Positions 15,337-23,636 of a stretch of 64,000 nucleotides of DNA are shown in pieces (position 1 is the first letter of the stretch; each line of letters begins with the position of its first letter). Position numbers and translations under genes: made by a program. Below the pieces are notes generated by a model that was not told where the DNA came from, made no database searches, and worked only from the letters and a program-made list of their open reading frames with translations. This stretch comes from Variovorax sp. N23. GTDB lineage: Bacteria > Pseudomonadota > Gammaproteobacteria > Burkholderiales > Burkholderiaceae_C. Location of the stretch: the NCBI RefSeq assembly GCF_025486315.1, contig NZ_JAOOPY010000017.1, positions 1-64,000 on the forward strand, in the 5' to 3' direction.

Positions 15337-16458
15337 ATGAAAAAGCAACGCATCGTGGTCGGCCTGAGCGGCGGGGTCGACTCCGCCGTCACCGCGCACC
15401 TGCTCCGGCAGCAGGGCCACGAGGTGGTCGGCATCTTCATGAAGAACTGGGAAGACGACGACGACAGCGAGTACTGCTCGTCGAACATCGACTTCGTCGA
15501 CGCGGCCAGCGTGGCCGACGTGCTGGGCATCGAGATCGAGCACGTCAACTTCGCGGCCGACTACAAGGACCGGGTCTTCGCCGAGTTCCTGCGCGAATAC
15601 CAGGCCGGCCGCACGCCTAACCCCGACGTGCTGTGCAACGCCGAGATCAAGTTCAAGGCCTTCCTCGACCACGCGATGCGGCTTGGGGCCGAGAAGATCG
15701 CGACTGGCCACTACGCACGGGTGCGGCTGAACGACGCCACCGGTAGCCACGAGTTGCTCAAGGGCCTCGACCCGGCCAAGGATCAGAGCTACTTCCTGCA
15801 CCGCCTGAACCAGGCGCAGCTCGGAAAGACGCTGTTCCCGGTCGGCGAGTTGCACAAGACCGAGGTGCGCCGCATCGCCGACGAGATCGGTCTGCCGAAT
15901 GCGAAGAAGAAGGATTCGACCGGCATCTGCTTCATCGGCGAGCGGCCGTTCCGCGAGTTCCTCAACCGCTACATCTCCAAGGAACCCGGCCCGATCAAGG
16001 ACGAGCGTGGTCGCACGCTGGGCGAGCACCAGGGGCTGAGCTTCTACACGCTCGGCCAGCGGCAAGGGCTGGGCATCGGCGGCGTGAAGGCGCGCGGCGC
16101 CCAGCGCGGTGCGGGTGACCATTCGCCCTGGTTCGTGGCGCGCAAGGACATGGCGACGAACACGCTGTGGGTGGTGCAGGGCCACGAGCATCCGTGGCTG
16201 CTGTCGAAGGCCCTGACGGCCGACGACGCGAGCTGGGTGGCGGGCGCGGCGCCGGTCGCTGGCGCCTATGCGGCGAAGTCGCGCTACCGCCAGGCCGATG
16301 CGGCATGCACGCTGGCCCCGGGGGCCGACGGCACCTTCGCGCTCGATTTTCCGGAAGCGCAATGGGCCGTCACGCCGGGCCAGTCGGCCGTGCTGTACGA
16401 CGGCGAGGTCTGCCTCGGCGGGGGCGTGATCGCGACCGCCACCCCGGCCGTGCCCTGA
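15337..16458 (+). CDS. mnmA: tRNA-specific 2-thiouridylase MnmA
   Basis: The product is 373 residues. It thiolates U34 of tRNAs for Lys, Glu and Gln using ATP and a persulfide relay. The PP-loop SGGVDS is at residues 11-16. The catalytic pair is Cys100 (PNPDVLCNAEIKF) and Cys198 (DSTGICFIGERPF). GQRQGLGIGG and the C-terminal beta-barrel complete the family layout. The start ATG at 15337 follows a purine-poor leader. It converges on nudJ 16 bp away, and mnmA and nudJ also neighbour each other in E. coli. Confidence 0.96.
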   Translation: MKKQRIVVGLSGGVDSAVTAHLLRQQGHEVVGIFMKNWEDDDDSEYCSSNIDFVDAASVADVLGIEIEHVNFAADYKDRVFAEFLREYQAGRTPNPDVLCNAEIKFKAFLDHAMRLGAEKIATGHYARVRLNDATGSHELLKGLDPAKDQSYFLHRLNQAQLGKTLFPVGELHKTEVRRIADEIGLPNAKKKDSTGICFIGERPFREFLNRYISKEPGPIKDERGRTLGEHQGLSFYTLGQRQGLGIGGVKARGAQRGAGDHSPWFVARKDMATNTLWVVQGHEHPWLLSKALTADDASWVAGAAPVAGAYAAKSRYRQADAACTLAPGADGTFALDFPEAQWAVTPGQSAVLYDGEVCLGGGVIATATPAVP

Positions 16459-16474
16459 CGGCGCGGCGGCCCGC

Positions 16475-16990
16475 TCAGCGCGCCGGTGGCCCGTACACCG
16501 ACGCGTCGGTGTGGATCAGCGACAGCGGGTGACTCGCGCCGCCCAGGTGGTCCTCGATGCACTGCAGCAGCAGCGGGCTGCGGTGGCGCTCGACGCTGGC
16601 GCGGATCTCCTCGGGCGTCATCCACAGGGTGCGCACGATGCCCTCGTCCAGCGCGCGCCCGGGCTCGAAGGCGCCGAGCGTGCCCGCGAAGGCGAAGCGC
16701 AGGTAGGTAATGTCCTGCTCGCTGTCGCGCCGTGCGGTGCTCGTCGTCGGCTGCCGCTGGAAGCGCGCCATGTAGACGCCGACCAGCGCGGTGGGCACGA
16801 AGTGGTGGGCCGTCTCTTCCAGCGCCTCGCGGGCGCAGCCTTCGGCCGGCGATTCGCCGGGGTCGAGGTGGCCGGCCGGCGTGTTGAGCTTGAGGCCGTG
16901 CGAGGTGTGTTCTTCGACCAGCAGATAACGGCCGTCGCGTTCGATCACCGCCGCGACGGTGACGTTGGGCTTCCAGCGCGGGTCCGACAT
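16475..16990 (-). CDS. nudJ: NUDIX hydrolase, NudJ-like
   Basis: The product is 171 residues. KPNVTVAAVIERDGRYLLVEE and the Nudix box GHLDPGESPAEGCAREALEE match the NudJ pattern (thiamine-pyrophosphate and nucleotide phosphatase in E. coli). The box continues ...EETAHHF, so the consensus Gly of REUXEEXGU is Ala here, while all metal-binding Glu residues are present. E. coli nudJ likewise adjoins mnmA, which supports the symbol. The start ATG 16990 lies just behind the DUF4019 gene stop at 17008. The natural substrate in this organism is not known. Confidence 0.85.
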   Translation of the reverse strand: MSDPRWKPNVTVAAVIERDGRYLLVEEHTSHGLKLNTPAGHLDPGESPAEGCAREALEETAHHFVPTALVGVYMARFQRQPTTSTARRDSEQDITYLRFAFAGTLGAFEPGRALDEGIVRTLWMTPEEIRASVERHRSPLLLQCIEDHLGGASHPLSLIHTDASVYGPPAR

Positions 16991-17007
16991 GCCGCTCGTG
17001 CCTTCGG

Positions 17008-17448
17008 TCAGCGCAGCACGTAGCCGCTGAAGCGCCAGATCCGGTCGCTGTCGAGGTGGAAGCTGACCAGTTCGCGCACCATCGCGGCGGGCTTGTTGGC
17101 GAAACGCGTCTCGTACTCGACGCTGACGTACTGGCCGGCCAGGTCGGCGTCGGCGTCGTTCACCACCTGCCGGTTGATCGCGACCCAGGTGCGCTGCTGC
17201 GCGGCACCCAGCGGCTCGCGCGCCTTGCTTATCTGGCCGATGAAGTCGGCACGCGTGACGCGCTTGCGGGCCCCGGCGGCGGCGCCGTCCCACAGCTCGC
17301 CGCTCTTGGCCTGGTCGACCATCTGGATCGCCTGCAGCCCGCCGCGCACCATGTCGCTGGGCTCCACGTCCTGCGCGGCCGCCAGGCCGAGCCATCCCGC
17401 CAGGCTGGCCGCCAGGAGAAGTTTCATCATCCGGGTCATTTCGTTCAT
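17008..17448 (-). CDS. DUF4019 family secreted protein
   Basis: The product is 146 residues with a signal peptide (MMKLLLAASLAGWLGLAAAQ, cleavage after the AAA-Q area). The mature part has ELWDGAAAGARKRVTRADFI, RTWVAINRQ and YVSVEYETRF, which fit DUF4019 proteins of unknown function in the periplasm. ATG 17448 sits immediately after AAGGA. A second in-frame ATG at 17439 has better spacing (nine bases) and may be the true start. It lies between nudJ and a response-regulator gene, all on the minus strand with short gaps. Confidence 0.72.
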   Translation of the reverse strand: MNEMTRMMKLLLAASLAGWLGLAAAQDVEPSDMVRGGLQAIQMVDQAKSGELWDGAAAGARKRVTRADFIGQISKAREPLGAAQQRTWVAINRQVVNDADADLAGQYVSVEYETRFANKPAAMVRELVSFHLDSDRIWRFSGYVLR

Positions 17449-17498
17449 TCCTTGTGGTTGGCCGCGGCGTTGATTGTCGGCCGCAGGCTGGGTGGCGC

Positions 17499-18227
17499 TC
17501 ATGCGAGGTCGTTGCCGGGCCCGCGGATCCCGGAAAGGTCGGTGCCTTCGATTGCTTCGAGCCGGTAGCCCAGGCCGTAGATCGCCGACAGCAGGAAGCC
17601 GTTCGAAGGACGAAGGTCGAGTTTCGTGCGAAGGCGGGAGATGTGGGTGTCGAGCGAGCGCGACGGGCTCTCGGCGCCCAGCCCCCAGACCGCCTCGCGC
17701 AGATGCTCGCGCGAGAGCAGGCGGCCGAGGTTCTGGAAGAGAAACAGGGCCAGCTCGTATTCGCGGTGCTTGAGTTCGGCCGGCACGCCCTTGAACTTGA
17801 GCACCCGCGACTGCGGAAAGAAGTGGTATGGACCGAAGACGAGTTCGGGCTCGTGCTGGGCCGGGTAGGCGCGCCGCAGCAGGGCGCGCACCCGCGCTTC
17901 GAGTTCGGCGATCCGGATCGGCTTGACCATGAAGTCGTCGGCGCCGACGCTCAGCCCCTCGACCATGTCGGCCTCCTCGCGCCGGTTGGTCACGAACAGG
18001 ATCGGAAGCCGGCTGTTCAGGTCCTCCCGGATCCATTTCACGACGGCGGGGCCTTGCACGTCGGGCAGGGTCCAGTCGAGGATGAGCAGGTCGTAGGTTT
18101 GCTGGCGCAGTTCGCGTAGCAAGGATCGGCCGTCGGAAAAGCCGTGGCATTCGTGACCGATGCCTTCCATCGTCGCCTTGATCAGGTCGAGCTGACCCGA
18201 TTCATCGTCAAGTGCAGCAATGCGCAT
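17499..18227 (-). CDS. OmpR-family response regulator (orphan)
   Basis: The product is 242 residues. The receiver domain has the acidic pair DD at residues 7-8, phospho-acceptor Asp51 in LLILDWTLPD, Thr80 and Lys102 (DDFMVKP). The C-terminal winged helix has the OmpR pattern LKHREYELALFLFQNLGRLL and SLDTHISRLRTKLDL. No histidine kinase gene is adjacent, so its partner is encoded elsewhere. The start ATG 18227 faces a BamE-like lipoprotein gene across a 225-bp A/T-rich gap. Confidence 0.9.
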   Translation of the reverse strand: MRIAALDDESGQLDLIKATMEGIGHECHGFSDGRSLLRELRQQTYDLLILDWTLPDVQGPAVVKWIREDLNSRLPILFVTNRREEADMVEGLSVGADDFMVKPIRIAELEARVRALLRRAYPAQHEPELVFGPYHFFPQSRVLKFKGVPAELKHREYELALFLFQNLGRLLSREHLREAVWGLGAESPSRSLDTHISRLRTKLDLRPSNGFLLSAIYGLGYRLEAIEGTDLSGIRGPGNDLA

Positions 18228-18452
18228 TTTTTATTCCCCCCTTGTGTGACGTCACGAGTCTAGGTCTTCGAGGCGTCGGTCGCCATTGTGGCAAGGATTG
18301 CAACTGTCAACTAGTGCTCGGAACGGAATCCCAATGGTTAACAATTGTCATTAAGTGCCAAATTTACGTTTTCGGGACTTGCCTGCCGGCGCGGGGTCGG
18401 CGTCGTGCTTACAGTGCCGTCGTCGGCTGACGCAGGACACGAGGAGAGAAAG
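18228..18452. promoter_or_regulatory. Divergent control region with a palindrome and an A/T-rich island
   Basis: GTGACGTCAC at 18246-18255 is a perfect 10-bp palindrome close to the regulator start. Further on, around 18330-18360, the sequence AATGGTTAACAATTGTCATT has inverted AATG/CATT ends and is strikingly A/T-rich for this genome. Either could be an operator of the adjacent regulator or a promoter for the divergent lipoprotein gene. Confidence 0.4.
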
Positions 18453-18908
18453 TTGAGCAGCATGTTTTTCACGGTTTTTCGCCGTCGGGGCGCCATGGCG
18501 GCGCTGTTCGCCATGGCGATGCTGCCGGGCTGCGCGACGCGCCTGAGCGAGGGCCTGACCGACGATGGCGAAGTCCGGCAGGTGGTTTTCCCGCCCCTGT
18601 CGAGCGCGACACGGCCGGAGGGCATCTTTCCTGACCGCGCGGTTCTGCGCGAGGTCGAGCCGGGCGTGCGCAAGTCGCATCTGCTGCAGTGGTTCGGACC
18701 GCCGCATTTCAGCGAAGGCATCGCGGGCGTCCGCGAGTGGGACTACATCTTTCATTTCTACAGCGGCGGCGGCATCACGACCTGCCGCTACAAGGTGATC
18801 TTCGACGCCGCGTATGTCGCACGCCGCTTCCATTGGCGGCCCGACGAGTGCGGGCAGTGGCTGTCACCGACCTTGATGCCGACCAAGCCGGCGCGCATTG
18901 CGCGCTGA
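18453..18908 (+). CDS. BamE/SmpA-OmlA-domain lipoprotein (paralogue of bamE)
   Basis: The product is about 151 residues. A lipoprotein signal ends in LPGC, with the lipid-bearing Cys in MAMLPGCATRL. The mature part contains VEPGVRKSHLLQWFGPPHF and EWDYIFHF, matching the small SmpA/OmlA fold of BamE-like proteins. The start is taken as TTG 18453 because GAGGAG ends six bases before it. ATG 18462 is an in-frame alternative but lies about 15 bases from that site. The true bamE is at 30405, so this is a second, divergent family member of unknown role. Confidence 0.72.
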   Translation: MSSMFFTVFRRRGAMAALFAMAMLPGCATRLSEGLTDDGEVRQVVFPPLSSATRPEGIFPDRAVLREVEPGVRKSHLLQWFGPPHFSEGIAGVREWDYIFHFYSGGGITTCRYKVIFDAAYVARRFHWRPDECGQWLSPTLMPTKPARIAR

Positions 18909-18995
18909 GCGCCTGGCGTGCCGTGTGAAAAACGTCTTCGGGTAAGCTCGGCCGCGAAAAACAACGCAGCCCGCAGCTGCCCGAGGAGATTCACC

Positions 18996-20126
18996 ATGTT
19001 GATTGGCGTTCCGGCCGAGACAGCGGCTGGCGAGACCCGAGTGAGCGTGACGCCCGAGACGGCGAAGAAGCTGGTGGCGCAAGGGCATGCGGTGGTGGTG
19101 CAGTCGGGGGCTGGCCTGACCGCCAGCGTCACCGACACCGCCTATGAGGCTGCAGGCGCACAGATCACCGATGCGGCGGGCGCCTTCGCCGCCGAGGTCG
19201 TGCTGAAGGTGCGCGCGCCGTCGGACGCCGAATCGGCCCTGCTCAAGCCGGGCGCCGTCGTCGTCGGCATGCTCAACCCCTTCGATGCCGCCGGCCTGCA
19301 GCGGCTCGCCACGGCCGGTGTCACGGCCTTCGCGCTCGAAGCCGCGCCGCGCACCACCCGCGCCCAGAGCATGGACGTGCTCTCATCCCAGGCCAACATC
19401 GCCGGTTACAAGGCCGTGATGATCGCGGCCGACGCCTACCAGCGCTTCTTCCCGATGCTCATGACGGCCGCCGGCACCGTGAAGGCGGCGCGCGTGGTCG
19501 TCCTGGGCGTGGGCGTGGCCGGCCTGCAGGCCATCGCCACCGCCAAGCGGCTCGGTGCCGTCATCGAGGCGAGCGACGTTCGCCCGAGCGTCAAGGAGCA
19601 GGTCGAGTCGCTGGGCGGCAAGTTCATCGAGGTGTCCTACGACACCGACGAAGAGAGGGAAGCCGCCGTGGGCGTCGGCGGCTACGCCAAGCCGATGCCG
19701 GCGAGCTGGCTGGCGCGCCAACAGGCCGAGGTCGCCAAGCGCGTGGCGCAGGCCGACGTGGTCATCAGCACCGCGCTCATTCCCGGCCGCGCGGCACCCA
19801 CGCTCATCACCGAGGACATGGTCAAGTCGATGAAGCCCGGCTCGGTGATCGTGGACATCGCCGCAGGCAAGGGTCCGGACGGCGTCGGCGGCAACTGCCC
19901 GCTCACCGAGACCGACCGCACCGTGGTCAAGCACGGCGTCACGCTGGTGGGCGAGACCAACCTGCCCGCACGGGTGGCGGCGGACGCCTCGTCGCTTTAT
20001 GCGCGCAACGTGCTCGACTTCCTCAAGCTCATCCTGCCGAAGGAGGGGGGCCTGAAGATCGACCTGGACGACGACATCGTCGCCGCCTGCCGCATGACCC
20101 AAGACGGTCAAGTCACAAGAAAGTAG
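18996..20126 (+). CDS. pntAA: NAD(P) transhydrogenase subunit alpha part 1
   Basis: The product is 376 residues and carries the NAD(H)-binding dI domain. It starts MLIGVPAETAAGETRVSVTP, has the Rossmann loop VLGVGVAGLQAIATAKRLGA, and SYDTDEERE near the mobile loop. With PntAB and PntB it moves hydride between NAD and NADP coupled to proton flow, mainly supplying NADPH. GAGGAGA precedes ATG 18996. It is the first gene of a tight three-gene operon (gap 3 bp, then a 4-bp overlap). Confidence 0.95.
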   Translation: MLIGVPAETAAGETRVSVTPETAKKLVAQGHAVVVQSGAGLTASVTDTAYEAAGAQITDAAGAFAAEVVLKVRAPSDAESALLKPGAVVVGMLNPFDAAGLQRLATAGVTAFALEAAPRTTRAQSMDVLSSQANIAGYKAVMIAADAYQRFFPMLMTAAGTVKAARVVVLGVGVAGLQAIATAKRLGAVIEASDVRPSVKEQVESLGGKFIEVSYDTDEEREAAVGVGGYAKPMPASWLARQQAEVAKRVAQADVVISTALIPGRAAPTLITEDMVKSMKPGSVIVDIAAGKGPDGVGGNCPLTETDRTVVKHGVTLVGETNLPARVAADASSLYARNVLDFLKLILPKEGGLKIDLDDDIVAACRMTQDGQVTRK

Positions 20127-20129
20127 GCC

Positions 20130-20456
20130 ATGGATCCCGTCTCCCACACCGTCATCAACCTGATCATCTTCGTGCTGGCCATCTACGTGGGCTACCACGT
20201 GGTGTGGACCGTCACGCCCGCACTGCACACGCCGCTGATGGCGGTCACGAACGCCATCTCGGCGATCGTCATCGTCGGTGCGATGCTGGCGGCCGCGCTC
20301 ACCGAAACCACGCTGGGCAAGACCATGGGCGTGCTGGCCGTGGCGCTGGCCGCGGTCAACGTGTTCGGCGGCTTTCTCGTCACCCGGCGGATGCTGGAGA
20401 TGTTCAAGAAGAAAGAGAAGAAGGCGCCCGTGCCCACCAAGGGAGACGCAGCATGA
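20130..20456 (+). CDS. pntAB: NAD(P) transhydrogenase subunit alpha part 2
   Basis: The product is 108 residues and forms the membrane part of the alpha chain. It opens VSHTVINLIIFVLAIYVGYH, followed by TPALHTPLMAVTNAISAIVI, and has three to four spans. A short charged tail (FKKKEKKAPVPTKG) ends the protein. The alpha chain is split into two genes as in many alpha- and betaproteobacteria. The stop overlaps the pntB start (ATGA), so translation is coupled. Confidence 0.94.
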   Translation: MDPVSHTVINLIIFVLAIYVGYHVVWTVTPALHTPLMAVTNAISAIVIVGAMLAAALTETTLGKTMGVLAVALAAVNVFGGFLVTRRMLEMFKKKEKKAPVPTKGDAA

Positions 20457-21877
20457 GCATGAACCTGGTCACGCTGCTGTACCTGGTGGCGTCGGTCTGC
20501 TTCATCCAGGCGCTCAAGGGCCTGAGCCACCCGACCACCTCGATCCGCGGCAACGTCTTCGGCATGGCCGGCATGGCGATCGCCGTGCTGACCACCGCGG
20601 CGCTGATCGTGCAGCTGTCGGGCGGCAAGGCGCTCGGCATGGGCTGGGTGCTGCTCGGCCTGCTGGTGGGCGGCACGGCCGGCACCATCGCCGCCCGGCG
20701 CGTCGAGATGACCAAGATGCCCGAGCTGGTCGCCTTCATGCACAGCATGATCGGCCTGGCGGCGGTGTTCATCGCGGTGGCCGCGGTGGCCGAGCCCTGG
20801 GCCTTCGGCATCTCGACGCACGGCGAGCCGATCCCGGGCGGCAACCGCATCGAGCTGGCGCTCGGCGCCTTCATCGGCGCGGTCACCTTCACCGGCTCGA
20901 TCATCGCGTTCGGCAAGCTCTCGGGCAAGTACAAGTTCCGCCTGTTCCGGGGCGCGCCGGTTCAGTTCAAGGGTCAGCACATCCTCAACGCGGTGCTGGG
21001 CCTGGCGGCGGCGTTCTTCGTGTTCGGCTTCTGGCACTCGCAGAGCTGGATGGACATCGTGCTGGTCATCGCGCTGGGCTTCGCGCTCGGCGTGCTGCTC
21101 ATCATCCCGATCGGCGGCGCCGACATGCCGGTGGTGGTGTCGATGCTCAACAGCTACTCGGGCTGGGCGGCCGCGGGCATCGGCTTCAGCCTGAACAATG
21201 CGATGCTGATCATCGCGGGCTCGCTGGTGGGCAGCTCGGGGGCGATCCTGAGCTACATCATGTGCAAGGCGATGAACCGCTCGTTCTTCAATGTGATCCT
21301 GGGCGGCTTCGGGGGCGAGGCGACTGCGTCGGCGGCCGGCGGCGCCGTGCAGCGCCCCGTCAAGAGCGGCAGCGCCGACGATGCGGCCTTCGTGCTGAGC
21401 AACGCCGAGACGGTCGTCATCGTGCCGGGCTATGGCCTGGCGGTGGCGCGCGCGCAGCATGCGGTGAAGGAACTCGCCGCCAAGCTCACCGAGAAGGGGA
21501 TCACGGTCAAGTACGCGATCCACCCCGTGGCCGGCCGCATGCCGGGCCACATGAACGTGCTGCTGGCCGAGGCCGAGGTGCCCTACGACCAGGTCTTCGA
21601 GATGGAGGACATCAACGGCGAGTTCGGTCAGGTCGACGTGGCGATCATCCTGGGGGCCAACGATGTGGTGAACCCGGCCGCGCACACCAAGGGCAGCCCG
21701 ATCTACGGCATGCCGATCCTGGAGGCCTACAAGGCCAAGACGGTGATCGTGAACAAGCGCTCCATGGCCGCGGGCTATGCGGGCCTGGACAACGAACTCT
21801 TCTACATGGACAAGACCATGATGGTCTTCGGCGACGCCAAGAAGGTGGTCGAGGACATGGGCAAGGCCATCGAGTAG
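20453..21877 (+). CDS. pntB: NAD(P) transhydrogenase subunit beta
   Basis: The product is 474 residues. The first half is a set of about eight membrane spans that carry the proton path. The C-terminal dIII domain binds NADP(H): VIVPGYGLAVARAQHAVKEL is the typical GYGxAVAxAQ loop, and DVAIILGANDVVNPAA and MPILEAYKAKTVIVNKRSM are family signatures. GxGxxA-type loops and length match E. coli PntB. It ends the operon. fadD follows after 79 bp with its own ribosome-binding site. Confidence 0.95.
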   Translation: MSMNLVTLLYLVASVCFIQALKGLSHPTTSIRGNVFGMAGMAIAVLTTAALIVQLSGGKALGMGWVLLGLLVGGTAGTIAARRVEMTKMPELVAFMHSMIGLAAVFIAVAAVAEPWAFGISTHGEPIPGGNRIELALGAFIGAVTFTGSIIAFGKLSGKYKFRLFRGAPVQFKGQHILNAVLGLAAAFFVFGFWHSQSWMDIVLVIALGFALGVLLIIPIGGADMPVVVSMLNSYSGWAAAGIGFSLNNAMLIIAGSLVGSSGAILSYIMCKAMNRSFFNVILGGFGGEATASAAGGAVQRPVKSGSADDAAFVLSNAETVVIVPGYGLAVARAQHAVKELAAKLTEKGITVKYAIHPVAGRMPGHMNVLLAEAEVPYDQVFEMEDINGEFGQVDVAIILGANDVVNPAAHTKGSPIYGMPILEAYKAKTVIVNKRSMAAGYAGLDNELFYMDKTMMVFGDAKKVVEDMGKAIE

Positions 21878-21956
21878 CAATGCGCCGCGCGCCAAGAGCG
21901 GCCTCGCGCGCGGTGGTGTCGCGCCCCATTTTTTTCTGACGTGGAGACATAGAACC

Positions 21957-23636
21957 ATGACCGATCGCCCCTGGCTCGGCAGCTATCCGCCGGGTGTCCC
22001 GGCCGACATCGATCCTTCGCAGTACAGCTCGCTGGTCGGGCTGATGGACGAGAGCTTCACGAAGTACGCCGACCGGACCGCCTACAGCTTCATGGGCAAG
22101 GACGTGCGCTACGCCAGCGTCGACCGCCACAGCCGCGCCTTCGCCGGCTACCTGCAGGGCCTGGGGCTGGTCAAGGGGGACCGGGTCGCGGTGATGATGC
22201 CCAACTGCCCGCAGTACCCGATCGCGGTCGCAGGCATCCTGCGGGCGGGGCTGATCCTGGTCAACGTCAACCCGCTCTACACGCCGCGCGAACTCGATCA
22301 CCAGTTGCAGGACAGCGGCGCGAAGACCATCGTCATCATGGAGAACTTCGCCGCGACGCTGCAGCATTGCCTGGCGTCGACGCCGATCAAGCACATCGTG
22401 CTGGGCGCGATGGGCGACCGGCTGGGGCTGCTGAAGGGCACGATCGTCAATTACGTCGTGCGCAAGGTCAAGAAGCTGGTGCCGGCCTATGAACTGCCGC
22501 AGGCGGTCCGCTTCAACGCGGCGCTGGGCGAGGGCGCGGCGCGCGGTCTGAAGGCGCCGACCATCGGCCCCGACGACGTCGCGGTGCTGCAGTACACCGG
22601 CGGCACCACCGGCGTGTCCAAGGGCGCGGTGCTGCTGCACCGGAACATCATCGCCAACGTGCTGCAGTCCGAGGCCTGGAACGACCCGGTCATGCAGAAG
22701 GTGCCGGCCGGCGAGCAGCCCACCAGCGTGTGCGCGCTGCCGCTCTATCACATCTTCGCTTTCACGGTGAACATGATGCTGGGGCTGCGCACCGGCGGGA
22801 AGGTGATCCTCATCCCCAATCCGCGCGACCTGGCGGCCACGCTGAAGGAACTGTCGAAGCACACCTTCCACAGCTTCCCGGCGGTCAACACGCTCTTCAA
22901 CGGCCTCGCGAACCACCCGGACTTCGGCACCGTCAACTGGAAGAACCTGAAGGTCTCCGTCGGCGGCGGCATGGCGGTGCAGGCGGCCGTGGCCAAACTC
23001 TGGCTCGAGAAGACCGGTTGCCCGATCTGCGAGGGCTATGGCCTGTCGGAGACCTCGCCTTCGGTGAGCTGCAACCCGACCACGAGCACCGCATACACCG
23101 GCACCATCGGCGTGCCCATCCCGAGCACGTACATGACACTGCTCGACGACGCCGGCCAGCCGGTCGCGCCGGGGCAGCCGGGCGAGATCGCGATCAAGGG
23201 CCCGCAGGTGATGGCCGGCTACTGGCAACGGCCCGACGAGACGGCGAAGGTGATGACTGCCGACGGCTGGTTCAAGACGGGTGACATCGGCGTCGTCGAC
23301 GATCGGGGCTTCTTCAAGATCGTCGACCGCAAGAAGGACATGATCCTGGTGTCCGGTTTCAACGTGTACCCGAACGAGATCGAGGACGTGGCAGCCATGA
23401 TGCCGGGCGTGCTCGAATGCGCCGCGGTCGGCGTGGCCGACGACAAGACTGGCGAGGCCGTCAAGCTCGTCATCGTCAAGAAGGACCCGGCCCTGACCGA
23501 GGAACAGGTGCGCGATTTCTGCCGCGACAACCTCACCGGCTACAAGCGGCCGAAGGTGATCGAGTTCCGCACCGACATGCCCAAGACGCCGGTCGGCAAG
23601 ATCCTGCGACGCGAACTGCGCGACGCGAAGAAGTGA
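21957..23636 (+). CDS. fadD: Long-chain fatty acid-CoA ligase
   Basis: The product is 559 residues. It activates fatty acids to acyl-CoA with ATP. The AMP-binding motif is YTGGTTGVSKGAVLLHRN. The second signature is YGLSETSPSVSCNP. The C-terminal region holds GDIGVVDDRGFFKIVDRKKD and ends PKTPVGKILRREL with the catalytic Lys. GGAGA precedes ATG 21957. The stop overlaps the presumed GTG start of the nucleosidase gene (GTGA), which links the two translationally. Confidence 0.93.
   Translation: MTDRPWLGSYPPGVPADIDPSQYSSLVGLMDESFTKYADRTAYSFMGKDVRYASVDRHSRAFAGYLQGLGLVKGDRVAVMMPNCPQYPIAVAGILRAGLILVNVNPLYTPRELDHQLQDSGAKTIVIMENFAATLQHCLASTPIKHIVLGAMGDRLGLLKGTIVNYVVRKVKKLVPAYELPQAVRFNAALGEGAARGLKAPTIGPDDVAVLQYTGGTTGVSKGAVLLHRNIIANVLQSEAWNDPVMQKVPAGEQPTSVCALPLYHIFAFTVNMMLGLRTGGKVILIPNPRDLAATLKELSKHTFHSFPAVNTLFNGLANHPDFGTVNWKNLKVSVGGGMAVQAAVAKLWLEKTGCPICEGYGLSETSPSVSCNPTTSTAYTGTIGVPIPSTYMTLLDDAGQPVAPGQPGEIAIKGPQVMAGYWQRPDETAKVMTADGWFKTGDIGVVDDRGFFKIVDRKKDMILVSGFNVYPNEIEDVAAMMPGVLECAAVGVADDKTGEAVKLVIVKKDPALTEEQVRDFCRDNLTGYKRPKVIEFRTDMPKTPVGKILRRELRDAKK

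Noticed and set aside
18891..18905. GCGCGC hairpin at the end of the BamE-like gene as a terminator
   Set aside because: It lies inside the last codons, has no T-run, and is easily expected at this GC content.
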